Shown here: positions 27,745 to 38,406 of the stretch, one piece after another
Numbering within the stretch: position 1 is the stretch's first letter
Layout of the letters: each line of letters begins with the position of its first letter
Source of the DNA: Mycetohabitans endofungorum
GTDB taxonomy: Bacteria; Pseudomonadota; Gammaproteobacteria; Burkholderiales; Burkholderiaceae
Direction of reading: 5' to 3'
Length of the DNA: 64,000 bases
Assembly: GCF_002927045.1 (NCBI RefSeq)
Contig: NZ_PRDW01000003.1
Span: forward strand, 186,001-250,000
Notes under the pieces: model-generated
Seen by the model: the letters and a program-made list of their open reading frames with translations, nothing else
Told to the model about the DNA's origin: nothing
Database searches by the model: none
Program-made: the position numbers and the translations under genes

Positions 27745-28893
27745 TTGAAGACAACCCTGCCCACGCTCGAATTCACCGCGCCTCGCGACGACAACACGCG
27801 TCTGGCGAACCTGTGCGGTCCGCTCGACGAAAACCTGCGCCAGATCGAGCAGGCGCTCGACGTGACACTGTTGCGCCGCGGCCACCGGATCACGGTTCGC
27901 GGCCGCGCCGCAAAAGTCGCGCTGACCGCGCTGGAGAACTTCTACAATCTCGCGCGCGATCCGCTGTCCGTCGACGATATCCAGCTCGCGCTGGTCGAGG
28001 CGCGCTACAGTGCCGAGCACCCGGCACGCGCCCCGGGCCGCGCCGCCAGCCGCGGCAGCGCCCACGCGGCGGATGCCGAAGGCGCCGGCCCGCAGCCGGC
28101 TGCGCGCGCCGACGCGACGCTGGGCGAGGCAGCGCCGTTGCGCCTGCGCGGCGATCCCGACCATCCGTTCGACGGGCCGGCCGACGCCGACCTGCCCGAC
28201 GATGAACGCGGACCGACGCTGTACACGCGACGCACCGACCTGCGCGGACGCACGCCGGCGCAGCGCGATTACCTGAAGCAGATCCTGCAGCACGATGTGA
28301 CGTTCGGGGTCGGACCGGCCGGCACCGGTAAGACGTACCTGGCGGTCGCCTGCGCAGTCGACGCGCTGGAACGAGACCAGGTCAAGCGGATCGTGTTGAC
28401 GCGTCCGGCGGTCGAGGCCGGCGAGCGGCTCGGCTTCCTGCCCGGCGACCTCGCACAAAAGGTCGACCCGTACTTGCGCCCGTTGTACGACGCGCTGTAC
28501 GACCTGCTCGGCTTTGATAAGACGGCCAAGATGTTTGAGCGCCAGATGATTGAGATCGCGCCGCTCGCGTACATGCGTGGGCGCACGCTGAATCACGCGT
28601 TCATCATCCTGGACGAGGCACAGAACACCACGCCCGAGCAGATGAAGATGTTCCTTACGCGCATCGGCTTCGGGTCCAAGGCGGTGATCACCGGCGACAC
28701 CACGCAGATCGACCTGCCGCGGGGCAACAAGAGCGGACTGGTGGAAGCACAACAGGTGCTGCACAATGTGCGCGGCATCGCACTGACGCATTTCACCAGT
28801 GCCGACGTGGTGCGGCATCCGCTGGTCGCACGCATCGTCGAGGCCTATGATGCCCACGCGAAGCGCCATCCGGACGGCGCGCATCCGGTATGA
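27745..28893 (+). CDS. phoH: PhoH-family ATPase
   Basis: A 382-residue protein with a TTG start. The Walker A motif GPAGTGKT is at residues 190-197, and a DEAQN box ([21 protein letters not shown]) lies near 285-305. The N-terminal KH-like RNA-binding domain covers residues ~10-90. Residues 92-155 are an Ala/Arg/Pro-rich linker that is longer than usual. PhoH-like proteins work with YbeY in RNA metabolism. The stop overlaps the ybeY start by four bases, so translation is coupled. Confidence 0.93.
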   Translation: MKTTLPTLEFTAPRDDNTRLANLCGPLDENLRQIEQALDVTLLRRGHRITVRGRAAKVALTALENFYNLARDPLSVDDIQLALVEARYSAEHPARAPGRAASRGSAHAADAEGAGPQPAARADATLGEAAPLRLRGDPDHPFDGPADADLPDDERGPTLYTRRTDLRGRTPAQRDYLKQILQHDVTFGVGPAGTGKTYLAVACAVDALERDQVKRIVLTRPAVEAGERLGFLPGDLAQKVDPYLRPLYDALYDLLGFDKTAKMFERQMIEIAPLAYMRGRTLNHAFIILDEAQNTTPEQMKMFLTRIGFGSKAVITGDTTQIDLPRGNKSGLVEAQQVLHNVRGIALTHFTSADVVRHPLVARIVEAYDAHAKRHPDGAHPV

Positions 28894-29363
28894 ACGCGCC
28901 CCGTGCCCCGAAGCTCACGCTCAGCGTGCAGTTCCCGGCCAAGGCGTTCGCCGCCCACAAGGCGTTGTTGCCGCGCGCCAAAATTGCCGGCTGGATCCGC
29001 GCCGCGCTGTTCGCACACGCTGAGTTGACAATCCGTTTCGTCGACGAGCAGGAAGGCCGTGCGCTGAACCGCAGCTACCGCGGCAAGGACTATGCCACGA
29101 ACGTGCTCACGTTCGCGTACGGAGAATCGGACCATGAGCCGGTCAGCGGCGACCTGGTGCTCTGTTGCCCGGTGGTTGAATGCGAGGCGCGCGAGCAGCA
29201 TAAGCCGCTGGACGCACACTACGCGCACCTGATCGTGCACGGCGTGCTGCACGCGCAGGGTTACGATCACGAGGATGACGAGCAGGCGCGGGAGATGGAG
29301 TCGATTGAAACCGATATTCTGGCGCGGCTCGGTTATCCAGACCCGTACGTGCAACAGGGCTGA
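28890..29363 (+). CDS. ybeY: Endoribonuclease YbeY (16S rRNA maturation)
   Basis: A 157-residue single-strand endonuclease that processes the 3' end of 16S rRNA and aids ribosome quality control. The zinc-binding motif [11 protein letters not shown] gives H117, H121 and H127. The family segment [20 protein letters not shown] is at residues 60-79. It overlaps phoH by four bases and is followed by the chaC-like gene after about 20 bases. Confidence 0.94.
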   Translation: MNAPRAPKLTLSVQFPAKAFAAHKALLPRAKIAGWIRAALFAHAELTIRFVDEQEGRALNRSYRGKDYATNVLTFAYGESDHEPVSGDLVLCCPVVECEAREQHKPLDAHYAHLIVHGVLHAQGYDHEDDEQAREMESIETDILARLGYPDPYVQQG

Positions 29364-29386
29364 GCAAGCTCAAGCCTACCCCGAGG

Positions 29387-30178
29387 ATGATGCAAGACGA
29401 ACGTGGCGACTACGCGGAACCTGACGAACGCAGGCACGATACGTCGGCGCCGCCGGGCCCGCGCACGCCGGCCGGGCGCACTGGCGCCGTGCCGCCCGGG
29501 GCGGTACCGGGTTATCCGCCCACGATCGGCAACGCACGGTTGTGGACGGACACGGAACTGGCAGCATCGATCGAGCACACGCTCGCACATTGGGACCGCG
29601 CGAGCGACTTGTGGCTGTTCGGCTATGGATCGTTGATTTGGAATCCCGGCCTGCCGACAGTCGAATCGTGCCGGGCACGCGTGATGGGCTATCACCGGGG
29701 CCTGTACCTATGGTCGCAGGTAAACCGTGGCACCCCCGAACTGCCCGGCCTGGTGCTCGCGCTGGACCGTGGCGGCTGCTGCCCGGGCATTGCGTTCCGG
29801 CTCGATGGACGCAATGCGATGCAGCACCTGCAGGTGCTGTGGCGGCGTGAAATGCCGATGGGCTCGTACCGTCCCGCGTGGCTGCGCTGCATACTCGATG
29901 ATGGGCGCGATGTACGCGCGCTGGCATTCGTAATGCGTCGCGAAGCGGCAACCTATGCCGGTCGCGTGTCGGACGACGTCATGCGTATCGTGCTCGCCCG
30001 AGCAAGCGGCCGCTACGGCACCACCCGCGACTACGTCGCGCGCACCGTCGAGGCGCTGCGGGCGAACGGCATCCCCGATGTCGCGCTCGAGAAAATGCTT
30101 GCGCGATGCTCGGGCGAGGGCGTCCGGCCAGCAACAACCGCCATCGTGCGCGGTGTCACAGACGCCCATTCCGGTTAG
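29387..30178 (+). CDS. Gamma-glutamylcyclotransferase, ChaC family
   Basis: A 263-residue protein. The first ~70 residues are a proline- and charge-rich extension. The catalytic domain starts with the ChaC glycine loop FGYGSLIW (GYGSLIW at 79-85), followed by GYHRGLYLWSQVNRGTP and, later, RASGRYGTTRDYVARTV. ChaC enzymes cleave glutathione to 5-oxoproline and Cys-Gly. It lies between ybeY and corC and is probably read with them. Confidence 0.85.
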   Translation: MMQDERGDYAEPDERRHDTSAPPGPRTPAGRTGAVPPGAVPGYPPTIGNARLWTDTELAASIEHTLAHWDRASDLWLFGYGSLIWNPGLPTVESCRARVMGYHRGLYLWSQVNRGTPELPGLVLALDRGGCCPGIAFRLDGRNAMQHLQVLWRREMPMGSYRPAWLRCILDDGRDVRALAFVMRREAATYAGRVSDDVMRIVLARASGRYGTTRDYVARTVEALRANGIPDVALEKMLARCSGEGVRPATTAIVRGVTDAHSG

Positions 30179-30230
30179 TGTATCCTTTGATTACCTCCAT
30201 CGCGCGTCCGGTCTCGCGGGACGCTTGAAA

Positions 30231-31121
30231 ATGAACGACCCGTATCCCAGTCGGAAAAGTCACTCGAAACATCCAGACAAACCGCGCTCGCTGCTGGAGC
30301 GCTTGACCGATCTCATCTCGCCCGAGCCGGAATCCCGTGCGGAGTTGCTCGAAATTCTGCAGGACGCGCACGCACGCAACCTAATCGACGCCGACTCGCT
30401 GTCGATGATCGAGGGCGTATTCCAGGTCGCTGACCTGTGTGCACGCGACGTCATGGTGCCCCGGGCGCAGATGGATGCGATCAATATCGCCGACAGCCCC
30501 GATCAGTTCATTCCATTCGTGCTGGAGAAGGCGCACTCGCGCTACCCGGTGTACGACGGCAACCGCGACAACGTGATCGGCATCCTGCTCGCGAAGGATC
30601 TGCTGCGCTACTACGCAGAAGAGGAATTCGACGTGCGCGGCATGTTGCGCCCCGCCGTGTTCATTCCCGAATCGAAGCGCCTGAACGTGCTGTTGCACGA
30701 CTTTCGCGCGAACCACAACCATATTGCGATCGTCGTCGATGAATACGGCGGTGTCGCCGGATTGATCACCATCGAGGACGTGCTCGAGCAGATCGTCGGT
30801 GACATCGAGGACGAATATGACTTCGACGAAGAGGAAGGCAACATCATCGCGACGCCGGACGGCCGCTACCGGGTACGTGCGCTGACCGAGATCGAGCAGT
30901 TCAATGAGACGTTCGGCACGCGCTACTGCGATGATGAGGTCGACACGATCGGTGGCTTGGTCACACACCGCTTCGGCCGCGTGCCGCACCGTGGCGAAAA
31001 GGTGCGCATCGATGATTTCGTGTTCGAGATTCTGCGCAGCGACGCGCGACAGGTCCATATGCTGCTTGCCAAGCACGTGCCAGCCGACGCGCTCGCGCCC
31101 CGCGACCGCGATGATCATTGA
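30231..31121 (+). CDS. corC: CBS-domain protein CorC (YbeX)
   Basis: A 296-residue cytoplasmic protein with two CBS domains (VMVPRAQMDAINI near 78; HNHIAIVVDEYGGVAGLITI near 160-180) and a CorC/HlyC C-terminal domain (TIGGLVTHRFGRVPHRGEKV). The family is implicated in magnesium and cobalt homeostasis and in ribosome maturation alongside YbeY. The ATG at 30231 gives MNDPYPSRKS, the usual start. lnt follows after 41 bases. Confidence 0.92.
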   Translation: MNDPYPSRKSHSKHPDKPRSLLERLTDLISPEPESRAELLEILQDAHARNLIDADSLSMIEGVFQVADLCARDVMVPRAQMDAINIADSPDQFIPFVLEKAHSRYPVYDGNRDNVIGILLAKDLLRYYAEEEFDVRGMLRPAVFIPESKRLNVLLHDFRANHNHIAIVVDEYGGVAGLITIEDVLEQIVGDIEDEYDFDEEEGNIIATPDGRYRVRALTEIEQFNETFGTRYCDDEVDTIGGLVTHRFGRVPHRGEKVRIDDFVFEILRSDARQVHMLLAKHVPADALAPRDRDDH

Positions 31122-31162
31122 ATCCAGGGTAGCGCCCACGCACGTCTTTCCTATACCGACAG

Positions 31163-32812
31163 ATGGTCGATAAGCCGATCGCCGATCCCGTGCCGCGCGC
31201 TGCCTCGTCTGGTTTCCCGCCGTCACAACCCACCTCGCGCAGCCGTCGTGCGACGGGGCTGCACTTGACGCTGGCGGGCACACTCGGCGCGCTGAATACG
31301 CTTGCATTCGCGCCCACGCTACACGGCGGCTGGCTTGAGTTGGCGATCTTCGCCTGTGCGTTCTGGCTTGTATCGCGTACCCGCACGCTGCGCGGCGCGT
31401 TGCTGACCGGTGGCGCATTCGGTTTTGGTCAGTTCGTCAGCGGGGTGTGGTGGTTATATGTGAGCATGCACTTCTATGGCGACATGCCCGCGCTCATGGC
31501 CGGTGCCGCCGTCGTGCTGTTCGCGCTCTATCTAGCCCTTTATCCAGCGTTTTCGGCCGGACTATGGCATATGTGCTGCGCGCCGCGCGGACAACGCACG
31601 ACGTTGACGCCCAGTTGGCAAGCGAGCGTGGCGTTCGCCTGCGCGTGGGCATTGGGCGAATGGTTGCGCGGGACCGTCTTCACTGGCTTTCCGTGGCTCG
31701 CCAGTGGATACGCGCAAGTTGACGGTCCGCTAGCCGGTTTCGCTCCGCTCGTCGGCGTCTACGGGGTCGGCTGGGTCCTCGCGCTCGTCGGCGCGTTGAT
31801 CGTACAGGCAGCCATGCGTATTGGCGGTGGACGCGGCGTGGCCACGTGGCTCGTGCCCGCCGCCGCCGCGGCAGGGCTGCTCGTTGGCGGCATGCTGCTC
31901 TCGCGCGTGACGTGGACTCAGCCGAGCGGGCCCGCACTGTCGGTGCGCCTGCTTCAAGGCAACGTCGAACAGAGCATGAAATTCGGCCCGATTGGCGTGC
32001 GTCACGCCATTGCACTGTACCAGCAGCTCATCACGGAAAAGCCGACCGATCTGGTTGTGACGCCCGAAACCGGCATCCCGTTGCCGCTGCATGAGGCGCC
32101 GCCCGAGTTCGGCACGGCGGTACGGCGCTTCGTGGACGCCACGCACACGTCGGTCCTGTTCGGTGCGGTCGGTGCCACGATGACCAAAAACGGGCCGAAG
32201 GATTTTACCAATGCGCTGTATGGGATCACGCCGGGATCGTCGGGCCTGTACCGGTACGACAAGCATCATTTGGTACCGTTCGGCGAGTTCGTCCCGTGGG
32301 GCTTCCGGTGGTTCGTCGACATGATGAAGATGCCATTGGGCGATTTCTCGCGTGGCGGCGCAATACAACCACCGTTCATCGTGCACGGACAGTCGATCGC
32401 GCCGAATATCTGCTATGAGGACATTTTCGGCGAAGAGATTGCCCGCACGCTGCGCGGCCAGTCACACCCAGCCAGCGTGCTGGTCAACTCGACGAACCTC
32501 GGCTGGTTCGGCAATACGATCGCACTGGACCAGCACCTACAGATTGCACGGATGCGCTCGCTCGAGACCGGGCGGCCGATGCTGCGCGCCACCAACACCG
32601 GCGCCACCGCGATGATCGATGCAGACGGCTCGGTTAAGGCCCAGTTGCACCGCTTCACCATGGGCGCCCTCGACGTACGCGTGCAAGGTCGCAGTGGCAT
32701 GACGCCCTACATTGTCGCCGGCAATCTAACCGTATTAGTCATGTCGCTGGTCGGGCTGGCGATCGGGTTTAGAATGGGACGCGGCGCCCGCGCTGGCCGC
32801 ACATGCGAATAG
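31163..32812 (+). CDS. lnt: Apolipoprotein N-acyltransferase Lnt
   Basis: A 549-residue inner-membrane enzyme that adds the third acyl chain to lipoproteins. About seven hydrophobic segments fill residues ~40-265, and a nitrilase-type domain follows. Its catalytic triad is E302 (VTPETGIPLP), K367 (DKHHLVPFGEF) and C417 (NICYEDIFG). A final membrane helix lies near 520-540. It ends the miaB-to-lnt run. In related genomes glyQ is usually next; here an acetyltransferase locus intervenes. Confidence 0.95.
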   Translation: MVDKPIADPVPRAASSGFPPSQPTSRSRRATGLHLTLAGTLGALNTLAFAPTLHGGWLELAIFACAFWLVSRTRTLRGALLTGGAFGFGQFVSGVWWLYVSMHFYGDMPALMAGAAVVLFALYLALYPAFSAGLWHMCCAPRGQRTTLTPSWQASVAFACAWALGEWLRGTVFTGFPWLASGYAQVDGPLAGFAPLVGVYGVGWVLALVGALIVQAAMRIGGGRGVATWLVPAAAAAGLLVGGMLLSRVTWTQPSGPALSVRLLQGNVEQSMKFGPIGVRHAIALYQQLITEKPTDLVVTPETGIPLPLHEAPPEFGTAVRRFVDATHTSVLFGAVGATMTKNGPKDFTNALYGITPGSSGLYRYDKHHLVPFGEFVPWGFRWFVDMMKMPLGDFSRGGAIQPPFIVHGQSIAPNICYEDIFGEEIARTLRGQSHPASVLVNSTNLGWFGNTIALDQHLQIARMRSLETGRPMLRATNTGATAMIDADGSVKAQLHRFTMGALDVRVQGRSGMTPYIVAGNLTVLVMSLVGLAIGFRMGRGARAGRTCE

Positions 32813-33343
32813 GCACGCCGCTTCTCCCCGCGGCGTTGTTGGACAAATTGTCGTGACGTTGACCGTGACTGGGTGCGCTGCTTATGTCGCATGCCACGGA
32901 TCGACGGCTTCTAGGCCGGTGGCTTCAAAATCTCGTCCGTTACGGGTCGCCAAGGATGCGTCGTGGCATCGGCAAATCGCCGCGATTTGTGCGTCGGCTA
33001 GACTGATAGGTCACCCCCTCGCTTCCCGCGCAGCAACTAGCGGGCCATAGTGGCAGGACGTTTTCGTCGCCCCGCCGCCGACCAGGTTGGCCACGTTCTA
33101 ACGCGCGGCAACCACCTTTTGAGAAAAACCTATTCTTTTCGGGAAACAAAAATGGAACGGTGGGTAGGCGCGATGCAGAAGCCGGGTCCCAGACGCCGAT
33201 GGCGCAGTGGCGCTGGCACGGCCCCATGCGCCGGCATGAGCCAGAAACAAGTCTTGCCACAGCTCGCGCGATATTTGGTGCCAGGTATCGCGACAAGATA
33301 AGATTGTCGTGCCGTTGGACTAACAACCACACAGGAGCCGAGC
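32813..33343. other. Insertion region between lnt and the acetyltransferase gene
   Basis: About 530 bases without a recognisable gene. The longest frames (minus strand 33332-32940 and plus strand 33050-33301) are basic, lack family features and have no ribosome-binding site. A GGAG site at the right edge serves the next gene. The region may be a scar of the event that brought in the acetyltransferase. Confidence 0.35.
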
Positions 33344-34345
33344 ATGAAACGACCTTTCTTTTGCGGTGGCCGCCGCGGGTTCACGTCATCTGTCTTCAAG
33401 AGCGTACTCGCATTGCCGTTGGGCGCGCTGGTGTCTCAAGTACGCGCGCAGTCCAGGCCGGACACGCATGAACCCCTTAGCCAACAGCCTGTGCTCCAGG
33501 ACGCGCCTCGATTGCCGAATACAGTGATGACCGAACATAACCTCATCCTAAAAACCCCTGTGCCGCGAACCCGATCGAGTCTCGCCCGGCAACTCGCGGA
33601 AGGTGGCGTGACGGCAGGTAGCACAATCCTCGTGCATTCGTCCCTCAGCTCGCTTGGGTGGGTCGCCGGAGGAGCCGTGGCCGTCATTCAAGCGCTAATG
33701 GACTGCGTCGGGCCTAATGGGACGCTGGTCATGCCAACACACACCGCCCATTTGACCGATCCCGCAGAATGGGAAGCGCCGCCTGTGCCGTCCAGCTGGG
33801 TCGAGACCCTTCGCGAGGAAATGCCGGCGTACGATCCGGCGACCACTCCGACTCGCAACATGGGCGCCGTGGCTGAACTGTTTCGTACTTGGCCCGGCGC
33901 CCGCCGCAGCCTGCACCCTACCTGCTCGTTTGCTGCAATCGGGCCGCGAGCCGATCAGATCACAGCCGACCATGCGCTCGAGAGCCCGCTTGGTGAAAGG
34001 TCACCATTGGCCAAGCTCTACGACGAAGGCGCCTTCGTTCTCCTTCTGGGCGTAGACTTCGACGTTTGTACGTTGCTCCACCTAGCGGAGCAACGGGCTT
34101 GGCCGAACAGACCAAAAACGCGGGAAGGCTCGCCGATCCTCGAAAACGGTATCAGGCGATGGGCAGTTTACGAGGCCCCTGCCCTCCTTGACTCCGAGCA
34201 CTTCCTACCGGTGGGCCGGGCGATGAAAGACCGTGGGGCAGTCAAGACGTTCAGCGTAGGGAATGCGCGCAGCATGCTCTTCTCTGGTCGTGAGGCGGTC
34301 GACTTTGCGATCCACACTTGGAGAGGCCAGCTCCCTCCGGCCTGA
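33344..34345 (+). CDS. AAC(3)-family N-acetyltransferase with Tat-like signal peptide
   Basis: A 333-residue protein. From residue ~62 it is an Antibiotic_NAT-family acetyltransferase: ILVHSSLSSLGWVAGG, GTLVMPTHTAHLTDP, HPTCSFAAIGPRADQI and LLLGVDFDVCTLLHLAEQRA are the family blocks. Known members acetylate aminoglycoside 3-amino groups with acetyl-CoA. Residues 1-37 look like a twin-arginine signal: GGRRGFTSS, a hydrophobic SVLALPLGALVSQV stretch and VRA before QS. The upstream ATG has a GGAG site, whereas the internal ATG at 33527 has none. The gene splits the normal lnt-glyQ order, so it was probably acquired. Resistance is not proven. Confidence 0.75.
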   Translation: MKRPFFCGGRRGFTSSVFKSVLALPLGALVSQVRAQSRPDTHEPLSQQPVLQDAPRLPNTVMTEHNLILKTPVPRTRSSLARQLAEGGVTAGSTILVHSSLSSLGWVAGGAVAVIQALMDCVGPNGTLVMPTHTAHLTDPAEWEAPPVPSSWVETLREEMPAYDPATTPTRNMGAVAELFRTWPGARRSLHPTCSFAAIGPRADQITADHALESPLGERSPLAKLYDEGAFVLLLGVDFDVCTLLHLAEQRAWPNRPKTREGSPILENGIRRWAVYEAPALLDSEHFLPVGRAMKDRGAVKTFSVGNARSMLFSGREAVDFAIHTWRGQLPPA

Positions 34346-34627
34346 TCGGCCTACGTACCCTGTCCCGCGCCGCGGGGGTGCCCGCGGGCGTGGCTGTCAC
34401 ATTGATCGGCTGCGTGGTCGGCTGCGGTACCCTGCTGGCGCGCATCGGTTGGATGCCGGCGAGTGCAAACTTCGTTTCGCCGGCATCAACGGCGACCACG
34501 GTACGCGCGAACGCGACCGGTCCTGCGCCCTTTTCCGCTAAAATCTCCCCCTTTAGCACTTTTCTTGCCCCGAGGCGGCGGCGTGTGCCGGTGCGCACGT
34601 CCAGACGCTTCGCCTGAAAGGCATTTC

Positions 34628-35641
34628 ATGCTCACGTTCCAGCAAATTATCCTGACCCTGCAGTCCTACTGGGACAGACAGGGCTGCGCGCTCCTGCAAC
34701 CGTACGACATGGAAGTCGGCGCCGGCACGTCGCACACCGCGACGTTCCTGCGCGCGATTGGTCCCGAGCCGTGGCGCGCTGCCTATGTGCAGCCGTCGCG
34801 GCGTCCCAAGGATGGCCGCTACGGCGAGAATCCAAACCGGATGCAGCACTACTACCAGTACCAAGTGGTCCTCAAGCCGGCGCCGGAGAATATCTTGGAC
34901 CTGTACTTGGGCTCGTTGCAGGCGCTCGGACTGGACCTGAAGCAGAACGATGTGCGCTTTGTTGAAGATGACTGGGAGAACCCGACGCTGGGCGCTTGGG
35001 GCCTGGGGTGGGAGGTGTGGCTCAACGGCATGGAGGTCACGCAGTTCACGTACTTCCAGCAAGTCGGCGGGCTCGATTGCAAGCCGGTGCTCGGCGAAAT
35101 CACGTACGGCATCGAGCGCTTGGCCATGTATCTGCAGCAGGTCGAGAACGTGTTCGATCTGGTATGGACCGAATGGGAAGAGGACGGCCCGGCCGGCAAG
35201 GTGCTGCGCCGACTGACCTACGGCGACGTATTTCACCAGAACGAGGTCGAGCAGTCGACGTACAACTTCGAGCAAGCGAACGCCGAGCTGCTGTTCACGT
35301 TCTTCAACGCGTATGAGAGCGAGGCCCGGCGCATCATCGAACAACGGCTCGCGCTGCCGGCCTACGAGTTGATCCTGAAGGCCGCGCATACATTCAACCT
35401 GCTCGATGCTCGCGGGGCGATCTCCGTGACTGAGCGCGCCGCGTACATTGGCCGCATTCGCGCGCTGTCGCGGCTGGTTGCACAGGCGTACTACGATTCG
35501 CGGGAAGCCCTCGGCTTTCCGATGCTAGGCGAGGTGGCCGGCGCGCATGCGCGCGGCACCGTCACCGCTCAGCAAGAAGCCGCCCGACCCGATTGGGTGC
35601 CGCCGCTGAAGGTCGAGCGCAATCTCGAAGACGACGCCTGA
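34628..35641 (+). CDS. glyQ: Glycine--tRNA ligase alpha subunit
   Basis: A 337-residue class II synthetase subunit that activates glycine. It opens [20 protein letters not shown] and has the block [19 protein letters not shown] (motif 2 region) and [14 protein letters not shown], followed by [13 protein letters not shown]. The start was chosen by homology to the usual N-terminus; upstream codons are open but atypical. glyS follows after 24 bases, and the two subunits form the alpha2beta2 enzyme. Confidence 0.96.
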   Translation: MLTFQQIILTLQSYWDRQGCALLQPYDMEVGAGTSHTATFLRAIGPEPWRAAYVQPSRRPKDGRYGENPNRMQHYYQYQVVLKPAPENILDLYLGSLQALGLDLKQNDVRFVEDDWENPTLGAWGLGWEVWLNGMEVTQFTYFQQVGGLDCKPVLGEITYGIERLAMYLQQVENVFDLVWTEWEEDGPAGKVLRRLTYGDVFHQNEVEQSTYNFEQANAELLFTFFNAYESEARRIIEQRLALPAYELILKAAHTFNLLDARGAISVTERAAYIGRIRALSRLVAQAYYDSREALGFPMLGEVAGAHARGTVTAQQEAARPDWVPPLKVERNLEDDA

Positions 35642-35665
35642 GACGACAGAAGAGAAGCCATCCCA

Positions 35666-37768
35666 ATGAGTCAACCATCCACCCTGCTCGTCGAACTGCT
35701 GACCGAGGAGCTACCGCCGAAGGCGCTCGCCCGCTTGTCCAATACCTTTGCCAACGGCCTGGTCGAACGGCTCGCCGCGCGCGACCTGATCGACGTCGCT
35801 GACGGCGGCTCGCCTTCATTCGAGCCGTTCGGCACGCCGCGTCGGCTGGCGGTCGCGATCCGCAACGTGCGCGCAGTGGCGCCGCAGCGCCAGGTGCGCG
35901 AAAAAGTACTTCCCGTTTCCGTGGCACTCAACGCCAACGGGCAGCCCAGCGCGCCGCTAGCCAAAAAACTTGCCGCGCTGGGCTTTCCGGACATGCCGCT
36001 CACGCAACTGGAGCGCGCGATGGACGGCAAGACCGAGGCGTTCTTCCTGAATTACGCCGCACCGGGCGTGACATTGGAAGACGGTCTACAGGCCGCACTA
36101 GACGAAACCCTCGCCAAGCTGCCGATCCCGAAGGTCATGACGTACCAGCGGCCGGACGGCACGAGCGTGCAGTTCGTGCGCCCGGCGCACCGGCTCGTTG
36201 CGATGCACGCGAACCGTATCGTGCCAGTCACGGCGCTCGGATTGGATGCGGACGCGGTCACGCTCGGCCACCGGTTTCTGTCCGAGGGTCACGTCGCGAT
36301 CCTGCATGCAGACGACTATGCGCGCACGCTCGAGCAGCGCGGCAAGGTCATCGCCAGCATGCGGGCACGCAAGGAGGCAATCCGCGCGCAATTGATCGAG
36401 CATGCAGGCGCGGACCACGTACTGATGCCCGAAGCGCTGCTCGACGAAGTCAATGCGCTGGTCGAATGGCCGATCGTCTACGAATGCCGTTTCGATGACG
36501 CGTTCCTGCAGGTGCCTCAGGAATGCCTGATCCTAACGATGCAGACGAACCAGAAGTATTTCGCGCTGACCGACGCCAGCGGCAAGTTGCGGTCACGCTT
36601 CCTGATCGTGTCGAACGTGCAAACCCACACGCCGCAGCAAATCGTGCTGGGCAACGAGCGCGTCGTGCGCCCGCGGCTGGCCGACGCGAAGTTCTTCTTC
36701 GAGCAGGACCAGAAAAAGACGCTCGAGCAACGCGTGCCGCTGCTGGCCAATGTCGTGTACCACAACAAGCTGGGCTCCCAATTGCAGCGCGTCGAGCGGC
36801 TCGAGGCGCTGGCGGCGGTGATCGCGCCCGGCGTCGGCGTCGATGCGCAGCGGGCAGCGCGCGCCGCACGGCTGGCTAAGGCGGACCTGCTCACCGACAT
36901 GGTGGGCGAGTTCCCAGAATTGCAGGGCACGATGGGCACCTACTACGCGCGTCACGACGGCGAGCCCGACGATGTCGCGCTGGCGTGCTCGGAGCACTAC
37001 CGACCGCGCTTTGCCGGCGACGAGCTACCATCCACCGCGATTAGCACCGCGGTCGCGCTCGCCGATAAGCTCGAGACGCTGGTGGGCATCTGGGGCATCG
37101 GCCTGCAGCCGACCGGCGAGAAGGATCCGTTCGCGCTGCGCCGACACGCGCTCGGCGTGCTGCGCATCGTGCTCGAAAAGCAGCTGCCGCTGGACCTGAT
37201 GGACTTGTTGCGGCATGCGTATGCGCAATTTTCGGCCCAGCCGCAGGTAGCCGATCCCACCAGCGCGTTGTACGGCTTCTTCATCGACCGGCTACGCGGT
37301 TTGTTGCGCGAGCGCGGCTACGACGCGAACGAGGTGGACGCGGTACTGAGCCAGAACCCGACCCGCATTGACGACATCACCGGCCGACTCGATGCGGTAC
37401 GCGAATTTGCCGCGTTGCCCGAGGCAGCATCGCTGGCGGCGGCCAACAAGCGGATCACGAACATCCTGAAGAAATCCGACGGCGCGGCCCAGCACGTCGA
37501 GACAAAACTGTTGGTGGAGCCGGCGGAACGCGCGCTGTTCGAGCAGTTGCACAACGTCACGCCGACCGTGCAGGGCCGGCTGAGCTCACGCGACTACACA
37601 GGCGCGCTGTCGGCGCTCGCCTCGTTGCGCGACGCGGTCGATACGTTCTTTAACGACGTAATGGTCAATGCCGACGATGCGGCATTGCGGGCGAACCGAC
37701 TGGGCTTGTTGGCGCGGCTGCACGAGCAGATGAACTGCGTGGCCGATATCTCGAAGCTCGCGGCATGA
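35666..37768 (+). CDS. glyS: Glycine--tRNA ligase beta subunit
   Basis: A 700-residue subunit that binds and positions tRNA-Gly. The N-terminus ([19 protein letters not shown]), the [14 protein letters not shown] block and the C-terminal anticodon-binding region ([21 protein letters not shown]) all match the family. Length is normal. It is part of the glyQ-glyS-gmhB-plsC run. Confidence 0.96.
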   Translation: MSQPSTLLVELLTEELPPKALARLSNTFANGLVERLAARDLIDVADGGSPSFEPFGTPRRLAVAIRNVRAVAPQRQVREKVLPVSVALNANGQPSAPLAKKLAALGFPDMPLTQLERAMDGKTEAFFLNYAAPGVTLEDGLQAALDETLAKLPIPKVMTYQRPDGTSVQFVRPAHRLVAMHANRIVPVTALGLDADAVTLGHRFLSEGHVAILHADDYARTLEQRGKVIASMRARKEAIRAQLIEHAGADHVLMPEALLDEVNALVEWPIVYECRFDDAFLQVPQECLILTMQTNQKYFALTDASGKLRSRFLIVSNVQTHTPQQIVLGNERVVRPRLADAKFFFEQDQKKTLEQRVPLLANVVYHNKLGSQLQRVERLEALAAVIAPGVGVDAQRAARAARLAKADLLTDMVGEFPELQGTMGTYYARHDGEPDDVALACSEHYRPRFAGDELPSTAISTAVALADKLETLVGIWGIGLQPTGEKDPFALRRHALGVLRIVLEKQLPLDLMDLLRHAYAQFSAQPQVADPTSALYGFFIDRLRGLLRERGYDANEVDAVLSQNPTRIDDITGRLDAVREFAALPEAASLAAANKRITNILKKSDGAAQHVETKLLVEPAERALFEQLHNVTPTVQGRLSSRDYTGALSALASLRDAVDTFFNDVMVNADDAALRANRLGLLARLHEQMNCVADISKLAA

Positions 37769-37811
37769 GTGACGGCCGATTCTCTTTCCCGGCAAACGGC
37801 GTGAATTGACG

Positions 37812-38363
37812 ATGCAAAAGAAACTCGTGATTCTCGATCGTGACGGCGTCGTCAACCAGGACTCCGACGCGTTCATCAAGTCACCCGACGAGTGGGTCCC
37901 GATCCCGGGCAGCCTTGAGGCGATCGCGCGGCTGAACCAGGCAGGCTACCGCGTCGTAATCGCGAGCAACCAGTCGGGCATCGGTCGCGGCCTGTTCGAC
38001 ATGGCCACGCTCAACGAGATACACGAGAAAATGCACCGCAAGCTGGCGGCGCTGGGCGGGCGGATCGACGCCATCTTCTTCTGTCCGCATACGCCCGCCG
38101 ACCATTGCGATTGCCGCAAACCAAAACCTGGCCTGCTCGCGCAGATCATCCGGCGCTTCGAGATCGATGTCGCCAGCACGCCGGTGGTCGGCGATTCGCT
38201 GCGCGACCTGCAAGCCGGTGCAGCGCTGGGATTCAGCTGTCACCTGGTGCTGACCGGCAAGGGCCAGAAAACGCTGGACGCGGGCCAATTGCCGGCGGGC
38301 ACGACAGTCTATTCGGACTTGCATGCGTTCGCGCTCGACTTCCTTGCCGCCGAGGCCGACTGA
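37812..38363 (+). CDS. gmhB: D-glycero-beta-D-manno-heptose-1,7-bisphosphate 7-phosphatase
   Basis: A 183-residue HAD phosphatase of lipopolysaccharide heptose synthesis. The catalytic motif DRDGVVN lies near residues 8-14, followed by SNQSGIGRG, a zinc-binding CPHTPADHCDCRKPKPG loop and VGDSLRDLQAG. A TTG six bases upstream (37806) is an alternative start. It lies between glyS and the acyltransferase on the same strand. Confidence 0.93.
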   Translation: MQKKLVILDRDGVVNQDSDAFIKSPDEWVPIPGSLEAIARLNQAGYRVVIASNQSGIGRGLFDMATLNEIHEKMHRKLAALGGRIDAIFFCPHTPADHCDCRKPKPGLLAQIIRRFEIDVASTPVVGDSLRDLQAGAALGFSCHLVLTGKGQKTLDAGQLPAGTTVYSDLHAFALDFLAAEAD

Positions 38364-38406
38364 GCTAACGCGCCCCGCATCGCCTAAGGCCTTGTACTGA
38401 ACCATC

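Noticed and set aside
33050-33332. Basic open frames on both strands between lnt and the acetyltransferase gene
   Set aside because: No homology signal, no ribosome site, and both frames overlap each other; they look like chance frames in GC-rich DNA.
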